The translations under genes and the position numbers were made by a program. Under the pieces are notes generated by a model. The model did no database searches. It worked only from the letters and a program-made list of their open reading frames with translations, and was not told the DNA's origin. 64,000 bases of DNA. Origin: Arthrobacter sp. V1I9 (GTDB taxonomy: Bacteria > Actinomycetota > Actinomycetes > Actinomycetales > Micrococcaceae). The stretch is from NCBI RefSeq assembly GCF_030817075.1, contig NZ_JAUSYU010000001.1, forward strand, positions 1,426,001 through 1,490,000. Direction: 5' to 3'. Below, in pieces: positions 19,089 to 28,699 of this stretch; the first letter of the stretch is position 1; the number at the start of each line of letters is the position of its first letter.

Positions 19089-20592
19089 TCAATGGCCGGC
19101 GGAAACGCTCTCCAGCTGGAGGGACCTGGCCGTTGCCCTTTCGAGCTCCACGGCAAGTTCCGGGTTGTCATCGAGCTTGATGCCGTAACCGGGCATCATT
19201 TCCTTCAGCTTGGACTGCCAGCCCTTGAAGTTCTTCGGGAAAGCCTTCCGCAGCAGTTCGATCATGATGGGCACCGCGGTGGAGGCGCCAGGGGAAGCAC
19301 CGAGGAGTGCGCCGATGGAGCCGTCACGGCCGGCGATCACTTCAGTACCGAACTGAAGGACGCCGCCCTTTTGCGGGTCTTTCTTGATGATCTGTACACG
19401 CTGGCCGGCGGTGATCAGTTCCCAGTCGCCCGCTTTGGCCTCCGGGTAGTACTCGCGCAGGGCTTCCACCTTGTCGGCGTGCTTCTTCGCCACTTCCTTC
19501 ACCAGGTATGCCGTGAGGTCCATGTTGTCCTTGGCAACGGCGAGCATGGGGATGATGTTGCCGGGCCGGATGGACAGCGGCAGGTCCAGGTAGGAGCCGC
19601 TCTTGAGGAAGTTGGTGGAGAATCCGGCGTAGGGACCGAAGAGCAGGGAACGCTTGCCGTTGACGTACCGGGTGTCCAGGTGCGGCACGGACATGGGGGG
19701 AGCTCCCACGGACGCCTGTCCGTAAACCTTGGCACTGTGCTGCGCCGCCAGGGTTTCGTCGGTGCAGCGGAAGAACTGGCCGGAGACGGGGAACCCGCCG
19801 TAGCCCTTGCTTTCCGGAATCCCGGAAGCCTGGAGCAGGTGAAGCGCGCCGCCGCCGGCGCCCACGAAGACGAACTTGGCGTGGATTTTGCTGTGTTCCC
19901 CGGACTTGGGGTACTTCAGCGAAAGGTTCCAGCCGCCGTCGGACGCCCTGGAGATGCCCGTGACGTCGTGGCCGTAGTTGATTTCGACGCCGTTGTTCCC
20001 GAGGTAGGTGGTCAGCTCGCGGGTCAGCGCCCCGAAGTCCACATCCGTACCCTCGGCAGCGCGGGTGGCCGCGATCCGCTCCTTGGGGTCACGCCCCTTG
20101 ACGATCAGCGGAGCCCACTTGCCGATCTGGCCGTGGTCCTCGGAGTATTCCATGCTGCGGAACAGGGCGTGCGGCTTAAGCGCCTCGTAGCGGGTCTTGA
20201 GGAACTTGGTGTTCGCCTCGCCGATCACAAAGCTCATGTGCGGCACGGTGTTGATGAAGCCCTTGGGCGAGCCGATCAGGGACTGGTCCACCAGGTGGGA
20301 CCAGAATTGGCGGGAAAGCTGGAACTGCTCGTTAATGAGCAGTGCCTTGGTGGGGTCCACCGAGCCGTCTTTGGCTGCGGGGGAGTAGTTGAGTTCGCAG
20401 AGGGCGGCGTGGCCGGTTCCTGCGTTGTTCCATGGGCCCGAGCTTTCCAGCCCCGGCTCGTCCAGCCGCTCGAACATGGAAATGGTCCAGTTCGGCTCCA
20501 CGCTGCTTGATGAATGCCCCCAGCGTGGCGCTCATGATGCCACCGCCAATCAGGACGACGTCGGCATGAGGGGTCTTGGAAATGAAAGTCAC
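19089..20592 (-). CDS. mqo: Malate:quinone oxidoreductase, frameshifted
   Basis: A membrane-associated FAD enzyme of the citric acid cycle that passes electrons from malate to menaquinone; about 500 residues after repair. The GTG start at 20592 has GGAG eight bases upstream and leads into the dinucleotide-binding [15 protein letters not shown]. Family motifs [22 protein letters not shown] and [15 protein letters not shown] are intact. One extra base at about 20502 separates IKQ from VEPNWTISM. It is transcribed ahead of the RND gene. Confidence 0.93.
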
Positions 20593-20671
20593 GATCAGTC
20601 TCCGATTGCAGCGGCTCTGGCTGTCACAGAATATCCCCGGGCAGCCCTACTACTGAAATTGGACTGGCCCG

Positions 20672-22342
20672 TCAAGGCTTCAGTTGCACTTTAGTGAAAA
20701 CTTCATTTAAGACAGGCGACGCCGGATAACTCACCACACGGTCCGAGAGGGCCAGCGCGGAGATCGGGAAGGCAATGGGCACCGCGGGAACGGATGCTGC
20801 GATTTGGGCATTAATGGTGTGATATTGCTCATCGCGTTCCTCCCCCTCCGGCAGCCCGCGCGCGCGGCTGATCTTCGAAAAGACCTGCGGATCCTGGTAG
20901 CCGAACTCGCCGTTCTTTTCCCCGAAGAGGGGTCCAACAAAGTTGTCGGCGTCGGAGTAGGAGCCGTTCCAGCCCAGCAGGTGGAGTGCATGGTCGCCCG
21001 GTGACTGGACCTTCTGGAGGTAGCCATCGGACCAGTCAACGGGCACGGGCTGGATGTTGAACCCTGCCGCCGTGAGCTGCCGGCTGATTTCGGCGTAGAC
21101 CTTTTCAGGTGTGGGAAGGTACGGCCGGGTGACATTCAACGGGTAGTAGAACCTCAGCGCTTCGCCGGCGTATCCGGCCTCCTTGAGGTACTCCTTGGCC
21201 TTTGCCGGATCATGGCCCAGGGCAGGGGCGTCATTGTTGAACCCGCTGATCTTGGGCGGAACAAACTGCGTGGCCGCAGCGGTGTTATCGATGAAGAACT
21301 TGCGGATCAACGTTTCTTTGTCAATCGCCAACTCGATGGCCTGGCGGACTTTTTGGTTCTGCAGGACCGGGATTTCCTGGTTGATCCCTAAGTACATCAC
21401 CGAGAACGGATCGCGCTGCACGATCTGCTTGCCGCGCTTGACGAGTTGGTCGAAGTTCCCAACCGTCACGGCGTCGTAGCCATCGATTTTGCCGTCCAGC
21501 AGTGCCTGGAGGCGCGCCTGGGGATGGTTGTAGGCCACGAAGTTGATGGTGGCAATTTGCCCCCGGTCCCCCCAGTAGGACGGATTGCTGACCAGCGTGA
21601 CGCTTCCTTCATCCCAGGACTTCAGGCTGAACGGACCTGTTCCCACCGGGTGGGCGCCGTACGCCGACAAGGCCTGGCCACCGCGGGTCCGGTCCAGCAC
21701 ATCCGCCTTGCCTGCTGCCAGTGCCGCGGGAGAGGCGATGGCGAAGGCAGGCAGGGTCAGAGCCTGTAGGAATGCTGTGAAGCGCTGCGTGAGGTCGATC
21801 TGCACGGTGTCGGCGGTCGGCGCGGTGCAGCTCTTGAAGATGGACAGGGCCGCCTCGTCCGAGTGCGCCTTGAACACGCCCTTGAACGAGCTGCCCGGGG
21901 CCTTCCGGCGCAGTTCTGCGGAGAAGGCAAACCACCGGTTGAAGTTTGCGCACACTGCGTCCGCGTTGAACGGCGTTCCGTCCTGGAAGGTGACGCCGCT
22001 GCGCAGCTTAAACGTGTAGGTACGGCCCTCGTTGGATTCGCTCCACTCGGTGGCCAGCAGCGGGGTGGGTTGACCGGTGGTCTGGTCCACGCCCACCAGC
22101 CCCTCCAGGATCTGCCGGGTGATGCGCTGGGACTCAACGTCGCTCGACAGCGCCGGGTCCAGGCCCAGCGGCTGCACTGCGGTGCCGAAGTTGAAGGTCG
22201 CCGTGGGCTCGGCGGAGGCGCTCGGAGTTGGCGTGGTGGACGACGGCGAAGGGGCAGGAACACCCGTGCAGGAGGTGACGCTCATCGCCAGGAGGACGGC
22301 TCCGGTCGTGATGACCGTCCGCCGCGATGGACTGCTGGGCAC
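20672..22342 (-). CDS. ABC transporter substrate-binding lipoprotein, family 5 (peptide/nickel type)
   Basis: A 556-residue extracytoplasmic protein of the SBP_bac_5 family. The GTG at 22342 is the likely start (AGGTGA seven bases upstream); an ATG 36 codons earlier gives an unconvincing leader. A signal peptide ends at a lipobox-like VTSC followed by a Pro/Ser/Thr linker. Typical phrases are LRSGVTFQDGTPFNADAV, HPVGTGPFSLKSW and QKVRQAIELAIDKE. It should bind oligopeptides or a similar solute. No permease or ATPase genes are adjacent, so its partners are encoded elsewhere. Confidence 0.9.
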   Translation of the reverse strand: MPSSPSRRTVITTGAVLLAMSVTSCTGVPAPSPSSTTPTPSASAEPTATFNFGTAVQPLGLDPALSSDVESQRITRQILEGLVGVDQTTGQPTPLLATEWSESNEGRTYTFKLRSGVTFQDGTPFNADAVCANFNRWFAFSAELRRKAPGSSFKGVFKAHSDEAALSIFKSCTAPTADTVQIDLTQRFTAFLQALTLPAFAIASPAALAAGKADVLDRTRGGQALSAYGAHPVGTGPFSLKSWDEGSVTLVSNPSYWGDRGQIATINFVAYNHPQARLQALLDGKIDGYDAVTVGNFDQLVKRGKQIVQRDPFSVMYLGINQEIPVLQNQKVRQAIELAIDKETLIRKFFIDNTAAATQFVPPKISGFNNDAPALGHDPAKAKEYLKEAGYAGEALRFYYPLNVTRPYLPTPEKVYAEISRQLTAAGFNIQPVPVDWSDGYLQKVQSPGDHALHLLGWNGSYSDADNFVGPLFGEKNGEFGYQDPQVFSKISRARGLPEGEERDEQYHTINAQIAASVPAVPIAFPISALALSDRVVSYPASPVLNEVFTKVQLKP

Positions 22343-22456
22343 TCGTTTATCACCTCTGGATTTTGCCGGCGCCGCCGACTGCGGGCCGGGACCCAGTCTA
22401 GTTGACCCCGTACTCCCGTTCCCGTCAGGGCCGCCCGCAGAAACGGCCATGAACGC

Positions 22457-22490
22457 GGGCGGGCCTGGTCCTGTGGGACCGGGCCCGCCC
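22457..22490. terminator. Terminator hairpin after the fasciclin gene
   Basis: A 15-bp stem with one G-T pair (22457-22471 with 22476-22490) and a TGTG loop follows the stop of the minus-strand fasciclin gene. Confidence 0.7.
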
Positions 22491-22503
22491 CGTGCTTACG
22501 AAA

Positions 22504-23178
22504 TTACTTGGGCATCAGCACCGAGTCGATGAGGTAAACCGTTGCGTTCTTGGTCTGGACGCCGCCGCAGATCACCTTGGCGTCATCCACCTTGAGGGCG
22601 TCACCGCTGCCGGTGACGGTGACGGACCCGCCCTGGACGGTGGCGTGGCTGCCGGCGATCTTGTCAGGAGCGATCTGGCCGGGAACCACGTGGTAGGTGA
22701 GGATCTTGCTGAGGAGGGCATCGTCCGTCTTCAGCGTTTCGAGGGTGGCGGCATCGATCTTTGCGAAGGCGTCATCAACCGGTGCGAAGACCGTGAACTC
22801 GCCGCCGTTGAGGGTGTCCACCAGGTCCACCTTCGGGTTCAGCTTGCCGGACACGGCGGAAGTCAGGGTGGTGAGGATGGGATTGTTCGATGCAGCGACG
22901 GCCACCGGATCCAGTGCCATGCCTTCAACGGAGCCTGCACCCGTGGGTACCTGCTTGGCGTAACCAGCACAGCCCGGGCCAACGAGGTTTGCGGCCGGAT
23001 CCATGGTGGCGGCAGTGGCGCTGGCGGACGGGGAAGGGGCCATGCTGGAAGCTGCAGGTGCGGCGGCAGGGGCGGAGGAACTTGAGGTGCCGGCCGAGCC
23101 GCCACACGCCGTGAGGCTCAGCAGAGCGGCAGCTGCGACGCCTGCGACCGTGAAAGTTGTGCGCTTGATTGTCTGCAT
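22504..23178 (-). CDS. Fasciclin-domain lipoprotein
   Basis: A 224-residue secreted lipoprotein. The ATG at 23178 has a strong AAGGAG upstream; the 34-codon longer reading is rejected. The signal peptide ends at LLSLTAC (Cys about 25) and a Ser/Ala-rich linker follows. The fasciclin (FAS1) domain covers about 75-224, with the [14 protein letters not shown] motif and the YHVV signature ([10 protein letters not shown]). The family includes the mycobacterial antigen MPT83/MPT70 type and is associated with adhesion. The long gap upstream (23179-23433) should hold its promoter. Confidence 0.9.
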   Translation of the reverse strand: MQTIKRTTFTVAGVAAAALLSLTACGGSAGTSSSSAPAAAPAASSMAPSPSASATAATMDPAANLVGPGCAGYAKQVPTGAGSVEGMALDPVAVAASNNPILTTLTSAVSGKLNPKVDLVDTLNGGEFTVFAPVDDAFAKIDAATLETLKTDDALLSKILTYHVVPGQIAPDKIAGSHATVQGGSVTVTGSGDALKVDDAKVICGGVQTKNATVYLIDSVLMPK

Positions 23179-23433
23179 TTCGGTTCTCCTTGTGTTTAGC
23201 GTTTCGCAGGCGGCGGACCGGATGTCCGGGGCCTTGTTTGCGTCTGGCTGGCGGGCACCTGCCCTTGGCTGGTGTCTCAATGGGTATTCGGGAGTTGTAC
23301 GAATACGGATGGGTCAAACATCAAGGAGTTTTGTGCGTGCCGCGAACCTGCAGCTTTTTGGGCACCGGCGGCGCGTGCGCCCACGGGAAAAAGAAAAGAG
23401 ATCCCCCGGCCGGAGCCGGAGGACCTCTTGGTG

Positions 23434-23515
23434 TGCGCAAGGGGGGACTTGAACCCCCACGCCCGAAGGCACAGGAACCTAAATCCTGCGTGTCTGCCAA
23501 TTTCACCACTCGCGC
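23434..23515 (-). tRNA. tRNA-Leu (anticodon TAG)
   Basis: An 82-nt class II tRNA. The acceptor stem GCGCGAG pairs with CTTGCGC (one G-T). The anticodon stem CAGGA/TCCTG encloses TTTAGGT, giving anticodon TAG at 34-36. The T arm contains GGTTCAAGTCC, and the extended variable arm contains GCCTTCGGGC, as required for leucine. The 3' CCA is not encoded. Confidence 0.93.
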
Positions 23516-23630
23516 TTGGCATGGCAGCGTGTCCGAGACCTCTAATAACAGGGCTGGTAAACGCACGACGCCGGATGCCAGTTTTTATTGTAGCGTCGCG
23601 CAGGCCGGACCTGCGTCAGCACCGGTCACG

Positions 23631-24104
23631 TCAGGCGTCCAGCTTCAGGTCCCGGCGCAGCTTCGCCACGTGTCCAGTGGCACGGACGTTGTACTGGGCG
23701 ATCGCCACCTTGCCGTCGGGATCAACCACAATGGTGGAGCGGATCAGGCCCTGGTAGGTCTTGCCATAGTTTTTCTTTTCACCCCAGGCCCCGTAAGCCT
23801 CCGCGACGGCATGGTCCTCGTCCGAGAGCAACGGGAAACTGAGGGCTTCCTGGGCGGCAAATTTTGCAAGTTTCTCCACCGGGTCGGGGGAGATCCCCAG
23901 GACGTCATATCCGGCCGACTGCAGGGACGCCAGGTTGTCCCGGAAATCGCAGGCCTCCTTGGTGCACCCCGGTGTTGCAGCTGCCGGGTAGAAGTAGACA
24001 ATCGTGTGGCGGCCCGGGCGCGGTGCGAGGCTGGTGTCTTTGCCTGCTGAATCCCTGAGTGTGAATGGGGGCGCTTCTTCACCGGTTACGAGTCTGTCAG
24101 CCAT
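23631..24104 (-). CDS. bcp: Thioredoxin-dependent peroxiredoxin, BCP type
   Basis: A 157-residue cytosolic peroxidase of the AhpC/TSA superfamily that reduces H2O2 and organic hydroperoxides. The peroxidatic cysteine is C47 in ATPGCTKEAC and the probable resolving cysteine is C52, the spacing typical of atypical 2-Cys BCP proteins. FYPAAATPGCT contains the conserved Pro and Thr. The ATG at 24104 is preceded by AAGGAG. It is divergent from a MarR-type gene across 87 bp. Confidence 0.92.
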   Translation of the reverse strand: MADRLVTGEEAPPFTLRDSAGKDTSLAPRPGRHTIVYFYPAAATPGCTKEACDFRDNLASLQSAGYDVLGISPDPVEKLAKFAAQEALSFPLLSDEDHAVAEAYGAWGEKKNYGKTYQGLIRSTIVVDPDGKVAIAQYNVRATGHVAKLRRDLKLDA

Positions 24105-24191
24105 TGTTTTTCTCCTTGTTGCGGGCGGGACACACCACCCTAGTAAGCAGTCCGGAGCAGTGCCAATCGACACTTGGCTATACTTGCTGCT

Positions 24192-24659
24192 ATGCCTGAT
24201 ATGGATCAATGGCCCACAGGGCGCCTCTTGTCCACTGCTGCGCGCCTCGTCGAACACTCATGGAATGAAAAACTTGGGGCCATTGGCCTTACCCATGCGG
24301 GTGTTATAGCCATCGAGGTTCTCCACGCACAAGGCCCCATGACGCAGGCACAGCTTGCCCAGTACGTGCGGGTTCAGGCCCAGACGATGGGTAAAACGCT
24401 CAGCCGGCTGGAGTCCCACGGCCACATCGTCAGGGTCCGCAGCACGTCCGACCGCAGAAGCCACGTGGTGTCTTTGACGGAACAGGGCCGGCAAGCTGTT
24501 GCTGCTGCCGTGGAAATGGAGCGCACCGTGCTTGCTGCCGCCACCATCGACCCCGATGTCCTCCGCCAGGAACTCAAAGCTGTTGTCCGGGAGCTGGCAA
24601 GCCAGTTCGGATCGCAGGCAACCGGAGAGTTCCTGGAGAATCCATCCATGACCCCATAG
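24192..24659 (+). CDS. MarR-family transcriptional regulator
   Basis: A 155-residue winged-helix regulator. The recognition region is TQAQLAQYVRVQAQTMGKTLSRLE and the wing is STSDRRSHVVSLTEQGR. I chose the ATG at 24192; a TTG six codons upstream is possible. No Shine-Dalgarno precedes the ATG, and TATACT lies at 24179-24184, eight bases upstream, so the mRNA may be leaderless. It is divergent from bcp and might control it or respond to the same stress. A strong terminator follows. Confidence 0.82.
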   Translation: MPDMDQWPTGRLLSTAARLVEHSWNEKLGAIGLTHAGVIAIEVLHAQGPMTQAQLAQYVRVQAQTMGKTLSRLESHGHIVRVRSTSDRRSHVVSLTEQGRQAVAAAVEMERTVLAAATIDPDVLRQELKAVVRELASQFGSQATGEFLENPSMTP

Positions 24660-24694
24660 CGTCGGGGCCTCTACCGCCGCTGCCTACCGCGTAC

Positions 24695-24743
24695 AGGCGT
24701 GATCCCAGCTTCTCTTTGAAGCTGAGGTCACGCCTTTTCTTTT
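24695..24743 (+). terminator. Rho-independent terminator after MarR gene
   Basis: AGGCGTGA and CAGCTTC (24695-24712) pair with GAAGCTG and TCACGCCT (24718-24735), with a small 3-nt internal loop. The stem is followed by a TTTTCTTTT tract ending at 24743. Confidence 0.88.
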
Positions 24744-24785
24744 ATGCGGGGGCTTAGGCGGAACAATTCGCGGACAAAACAAAAC

Positions 24786-24819
24786 AGCCCCTGGCTTGCG
24801 TTTCCGCAAGCCAGGGGCT
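24786..24819 (-). terminator. Terminator of the tRNA-Lys transcript
   Basis: A perfect 15-bp stem (24786-24800 with 24805-24819, TTTC loop). On the minus strand it is followed by a T-rich stretch (GTTTTGTTTT) and lies 11 bp beyond the tRNA 3' end. Confidence 0.85.
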
Positions 24820-24829
24820 CTTTTCCCAG

Positions 24830-24905
24830 TGGTGCACCCCCCGGGACTTGAACCCGGAACCCATTGATTAAGAGTCAATTGCTCTGCCAATTGAGCTAGA
24901 GGTGC
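24830..24905 (-). tRNA. tRNA-Lys (anticodon CTT)
   Basis: A 76-nt tRNA including an encoded CCA. The acceptor stem GCACCTC pairs with GGGGTGC (one T-G). The D arm is GCTCAATTGGCAGAGC, the anticodon loop contains CTCTTAA with anticodon CTT, and the T loop is GGTTCAAGTCC. Confidence 0.95.
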
Positions 24906-25195
24906 ATCTTTTGTTTCGATCGTTTGGGGCTTTTTGTTTCCCCGTTGATCTCCGCAACGACATGAAACTCTACACGAACTTCCGGTGCATGTGAAATCGG
25001 CGCCCGCCGGCACTCCCCGCTCGGCCGGAAGGGGGCAGAACCAGCACAAACTCAGGGTTTTGGTTGTTAGTGACCAGCCAAGACCGCCCGCGCTGCGTCC
25101 CGGATCCGCCCATACCAGCTTGTGAAATGGGCCACAAGCAGGCTGGCTTCTCTGCCGGCTGGGTACACCGTCCACATCGGCCGGGGGAAGTACTG
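24906..25195. other. 290-bp stretch without a recognised gene
   Basis: This gap separates tRNA-Lys from the stop of the sunset-like protein. It should hold the tRNA promoter on the minus strand, but I see no convincing hexamer pair. Open frames here lack a start signal and family likeness, so I call nothing. Confidence 0.5.
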
Positions 25196-26272
25196 CTAGA
25201 TCCGCCTGCGCCTCGGCGCCCTGAATCCTGCAGCCTCGGCGTGGGCGGCCGATTCAAACCACACTTCAGCCCGGACCTGCCCGTATTCGGGGTGTCCCTC
25301 GTCGTAGTAGACCATGGCGCCGGCGTCACCCTTAACGGTGTAGTCCGCTGGCCCGCTGCCGTCCGCCGCTGCCGACGCCGAGCCCTCGCCATAAGGTTCC
25401 TCCGCCGCGAGGTGCCCTGTTGGCTGCTGCACCGATGGCTCCTGCACCGCGGCGGCACCGCCGCCGGCTGGGCCCTGGATGTGGTCCGCGCCCGTTTCCA
25501 CCAACGCCGAGGAATGCGCCCGGTCCTGGGTCTCTGTTTCTGCGGCATCACTGGGGAGGCGCATGTCGGCAGTGGCGGCATTCGGACCGCCTTCCTGGGG
25601 GCGGGGCGTGCTTGCAGCGGGAACCGGGAAGGAAACTCCGGCGCTGGCGTCGTCCGCCTCCTCAACGGCCGCAGTCTCTGCACCCGGCAGGGTGGGGGCG
25701 TGGGGTTCCGTGTACTCCGGGTGGTGAACCGGTGTTTGTTCGGTTGGCGGCGCTTGCTCGGGGGAAGGGGCGGGCGACGCCGGCGCGGCACCTTCCCGGC
25801 GGCCGGCTCCCTCGTGGACGTGGGCAGGCCCCGAGGCCTCCGACCACTGGGTTTCCCATTCAGCTTCATCCCGGACACTGCCTTCGTCCTGGGCGGCACC
25901 TTCTGCCCGGTCCGTACCGGCACGGGCGCCGACAGCAGTCGCGCCGGCCCCGCTGTGGCCCTGGGGAGTGGCCGGGGCGGGTCCCGCCGTCGACGTTGTT
26001 TCAGCCGGCTCCTCTGCCGCCGTGCGCGCCACGGGTTCGGCCGGGGCGCCGAATCCGGCGGCACCGGGAATGCCAGTGGTGCCGGCAGCTTCGGCGGACG
26101 CTGCTGCGCCGCCGCTCGAAAGTGCACCGTCAGCGCGTGTGCCGCCGTCGGTGTGGGGCCTTTCAGTGTGTCCCGCGCCTCCGGAAGCGGCGGCGGACTT
26201 TCTAGCGTTCAGCCGCCACCACACCACGCCCGCCAGCACAGCGAGCAGGATGATCAAGAAGACAAATTCCAT
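25196..26272 (-). CDS. Membrane-anchored protein with sunset-like C-terminal domain
   Basis: A 358-residue protein starting at the ATG at 26272 (GAAGGA upstream). One N-terminal membrane helix (about 2-22, EFVFLIILLAVLAGVVWW) is followed by an RK anchor. Residues about 25-300 are low-complexity, rich in Ala, Gly, Pro, Glu and Thr, with no visible fold. The last 50 residues (YTVKGDAGAMVYYDEGHPEY through AEVWFESAAHAEAAGF) match the pattern of the small module called sunset domain in actinobacterial proteins, also seen as an extension on some ribosomal proteins. The domain's role is unknown. Divergent from ilvD. Confidence 0.72.
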   Translation of the reverse strand: MEFVFLIILLAVLAGVVWWRLNARKSAAASGGAGHTERPHTDGGTRADGALSSGGAAASAEAAGTTGIPGAAGFGAPAEPVARTAAEEPAETTSTAGPAPATPQGHSGAGATAVGARAGTDRAEGAAQDEGSVRDEAEWETQWSEASGPAHVHEGAGRREGAAPASPAPSPEQAPPTEQTPVHHPEYTEPHAPTLPGAETAAVEEADDASAGVSFPVPAASTPRPQEGGPNAATADMRLPSDAAETETQDRAHSSALVETGADHIQGPAGGGAAAVQEPSVQQPTGHLAAEEPYGEGSASAAADGSGPADYTVKGDAGAMVYYDEGHPEYGQVRAEVWFESAAHAEAAGFRAPRRRRI

Positions 26273-26485
26273 GGCAGGTCCTTCAGTCGGATGGCAAGGT
26301 GCACTTTCACCGACGCTACGTCGGCGCAACAGCGCTGTCTAGCTCTTTGACCTGCCGGGACTTCCAATGGGGTGCGGTAACCGGGAGCGGATTCCCCGAT
26401 GAAAAAACCAGGGCCGGGTTCCCCCTCGAAGGTGAGGCAAATGAGGCGTGACTAACAGCACAGTACAGACCGGGGTGGCCTGCTG

Positions 26486-26503
26486 GTCTCATTATTCGAG
26501 ATG
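26486..26503. promoter_or_regulatory. Putative NdgR/LtbR box upstream of ilvD
   Basis: GTCTCATTATTCGAGATG matches the box in the ndgR-leuC intergenic region (52958-52975) at 16 of 18 positions. It lies 95 bp before ilvD within the 325-bp gap 26273-26597, which otherwise shows only promoter-like AT-rich patches and no gene. Confidence 0.6.
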
Positions 26504-26597
26504 ACAGTCCACTACCTGATCGAAATATCCCCGATATTCCGCTTAACCGGCGCCGCCCTGTCGTTGAGCCCTGCCGGGGAGCCATAGAATTTCCCCT

Positions 26598-28319
26598 ATG
26601 AGTGAGGACACCCTGAACGCGACCGACAACAAGCCTGACATCAAGCCCCGCAGCCGGGTAGTAACTGACGGCATCCACGCCGCCCCCGCACGCGGCATGT
26701 TCCGCGCAGTAGGCATGGGCGACGACGACTTCGCCAAGCCCCAGGTCGGCGTCGCGAGTTCATGGAACGAAATCACCCCCTGCAACCTTTCCCTCAACCG
26801 CCTGGCCCAGGGCGCCAAGGAAGGCGTGCACGCGGGAGGCGGTTTCCCCATGCAGTTCGGCACCATCTCCGTCTCGGACGGCATCTCCATGGGCCACGAA
26901 GGCATGCACTTCTCGCTGGTTTCGCGCGAAGTCATTGCCGACTCCGTTGAAACCGTGATGCAGGCCGAGCGCATCGACGGTTCGGTCCTGCTGGCCGGGT
27001 GCGACAAGTCCCTCCCGGGCATGCTGATGGCGGCAGCCCGCCTGGACCTGTCCAGCGTCTTCCTCTACGCCGGCTCCATCATGCCCGGCTGGGTGAAGCT
27101 TGAGGACGGCTCCGAAAAGGAAGTCACGCTCATTGACGCCTTCGAAGCAGTCGGCGCGTGCGCCGCCGGCAAGATGAGCATGGAAGACCTGACCCGCATC
27201 GAAAAGGCCATCTGCCCGGGAGAAGGCGCCTGCGGCGGCATGTACACGGCCAATACCATGGCCTGCATCGGCGAGGCCCTGGGCATGTCCCTGCCCGGCT
27301 CCGCTGCCCCGCCTTCGGCAGACCGCCGTCGTGACGAATTCGCCCGCAAGTCCGGCGAAGCAGTGGTCAACCTGCTCCGGCTGGGCATCACGGCCCGCGA
27401 CATCATGACCAAAAAGGCCTTCGAGAACGCCATCGCCGTCACCATGGCCTTCGGCGGCTCCACCAACGCCGTCCTGCACCTGCTGGCCATCGCCCGCGAG
27501 GCCGAGGTTGAGCTGACCCTTGACGACTTCAACCGCATCGGCGACAAGATCCCGCACCTGGGCGACCTCAAGCCCTTCGGCCGTTACGTGATGACCGACG
27601 TGGACAAGATCGGCGGTGTGCCGGTGATCATGAAGGCACTGCTCGACGCCGGCCTGCTGCATGGGGACTGCCTCACCGTCACCGGCAAGACCGTTGCCGA
27701 AAACCTTGACGCCATCAACCCGCCGGACGTTGACGGCAAAATCCTGCGCGCGCTGGACAACCCGATCCACAAGACCGGCGGCATCACCATCCTGCACGGT
27801 TCCATGGCTCCTGAGGGCGCAGTGGTGAAGAGCGCCGGCTTCGACGCCGACGTCTTTGAAGGCACGGCTCGCGTCTTCGAACGCGAACAAGGCGCCCTGG
27901 ACGCGCTGGACAACGGCCAGATTCACGCCGGCGACGTTGTGGTGATCCGCTACGAAGGCCCCAAGGGCGGCCCGGGCATGCGCGAGATGCTTGCCATCAC
28001 CGGCGCCATCAAGGGCGCAGGCCTCGGCAAGGACGTCCTGCTCCTCACCGACGGACGCTTCTCCGGCGGCACCACCGGCCTGTGCATCGGCCACGTTGCC
28101 CCGGAAGCGGTCGACGGCGGCCCCATCGCCTTCGTCCAGGACGGCGACCGGATCCGGGTGGACATCGCAGCCCGCAGCTTCGACCTCTTGGTGGATGAAG
28201 CAGAACTTGAAGCCCGCAAGATTGGCTGGGAACCGCTCCCGGCCAGGTACACCAAGGGTGTTTTGGCCAAGTACGCAAAGCTGGTGCACAGCGCCAGCAC
28301 GGGTGCCTACTGCGGCTGA
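26598..28319 (+). CDS. ilvD: Dihydroxy-acid dehydratase
   Basis: A 573-residue cytosolic iron-sulfur enzyme, the third common step of valine, leucine and isoleucine synthesis. Cluster-ligand candidates are C62, C135 ([10 protein letters not shown]) and C212 ([14 protein letters not shown]). The C-terminal [16 protein letters not shown] is intact. It has its own promoter region and is separated from ilvB by 380 bp, unlike genomes where ilvDBNC is contiguous. It is probably controlled by the regulator at 52224. Confidence 0.96.
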   Translation: MSEDTLNATDNKPDIKPRSRVVTDGIHAAPARGMFRAVGMGDDDFAKPQVGVASSWNEITPCNLSLNRLAQGAKEGVHAGGGFPMQFGTISVSDGISMGHEGMHFSLVSREVIADSVETVMQAERIDGSVLLAGCDKSLPGMLMAAARLDLSSVFLYAGSIMPGWVKLEDGSEKEVTLIDAFEAVGACAAGKMSMEDLTRIEKAICPGEGACGGMYTANTMACIGEALGMSLPGSAAPPSADRRRDEFARKSGEAVVNLLRLGITARDIMTKKAFENAIAVTMAFGGSTNAVLHLLAIAREAEVELTLDDFNRIGDKIPHLGDLKPFGRYVMTDVDKIGGVPVIMKALLDAGLLHGDCLTVTGKTVAENLDAINPPDVDGKILRALDNPIHKTGGITILHGSMAPEGAVVKSAGFDADVFEGTARVFEREQGALDALDNGQIHAGDVVVIRYEGPKGGPGMREMLAITGAIKGAGLGKDVLLLTDGRFSGGTTGLCIGHVAPEAVDGGPIAFVQDGDRIRVDIAARSFDLLVDEAELEARKIGWEPLPARYTKGVLAKYAKLVHSASTGAYCG

Positions 28320-28329
28320 TAAGAGTTCT

Positions 28330-28358
28330 CCCGGGCCTCCTCCCGGGCCTCCTCCCGG
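28330..28358 (+). repeat. 12-bp tandem repeat after ilvD
   Basis: CCCGGGCCTCCT occurs twice in tandem plus a 5-base partial copy. It lies just after the ilvD stop, with no evident function; a weak hairpin (CCTGCC/GGCAGG) follows at about 28360-28380. Confidence 0.6.
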
Positions 28359-28530
28359 ACCTGCCCGCTGAGGCGGCAGGGCTCAAAAGGGTTGACCCGA
28401 GGGGCCCCGGGCTGACGGCGCTTGCGCCGGAAGGCTGGGGTAGGGTCATACCGTGGACACCGATGTCCACATGGTGAGATCGGGGAACACCTCGTTGACA
28501 CGTATCTCGCCCAGAGGGAAAACTGAACGC

Positions 28531-28587
28531 ATGACTTTCGTTACTGTCGGCACCGTCGTCGTCCTTATTCAGCGCGTGGCACATTAG
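28531..28587 (+). CDS. ilvL: ilvB leader peptide
   Basis: An 18-residue open frame, MTFVTVGTVVVLIQRVAH, with AGAGGG upstream and a TAG stop. Eight of the 18 residues are Val, Leu or Ile, including a run of five (VVVLI). It is followed 26 bp later by an intrinsic terminator before ilvB. This is the layout of ribosome-mediated attenuation known for ilvBNC in Corynebacterium and other actinobacteria. Stalling at the Val codons when charged tRNA is scarce should allow readthrough. Confidence 0.85.
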   Translation: MTFVTVGTVVVLIQRVAH

Positions 28588-28613
28588 CCCCCCGGTAACG
28601 AACCGTCACGCGC

Positions 28614-28650
28614 AACCCCTCGAAGAGCCGCCAGGCTGAGGGGTTTTTTT
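28614..28650 (+). terminator. Attenuator terminator of ilvBNC
   Basis: AACCCCTC (28614-28621) pairs with GAGGGGTT (28638-28645), followed by a run of seven T. A 7-bp stem, GCGCGTG (28572-28578) with CACGCGC (28607-28613), directly abuts its left arm and overlaps the end of the leader frame; this may be the protector or pause hairpin. I could not resolve the antiterminator by eye. Confidence 0.85.
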
Positions 28651-28699
28651 ATTTCCCGCAGTTTCCATGAACCACAGATGATCCACAAGGAAGAGTCCG

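Noticed and set aside
26760..28289. A 509-codon open frame antisense to ilvD
   Set aside because: It is a mirror of the ilvD codon pattern with low-complexity Gly/Asp/His text and no plausible start signal.
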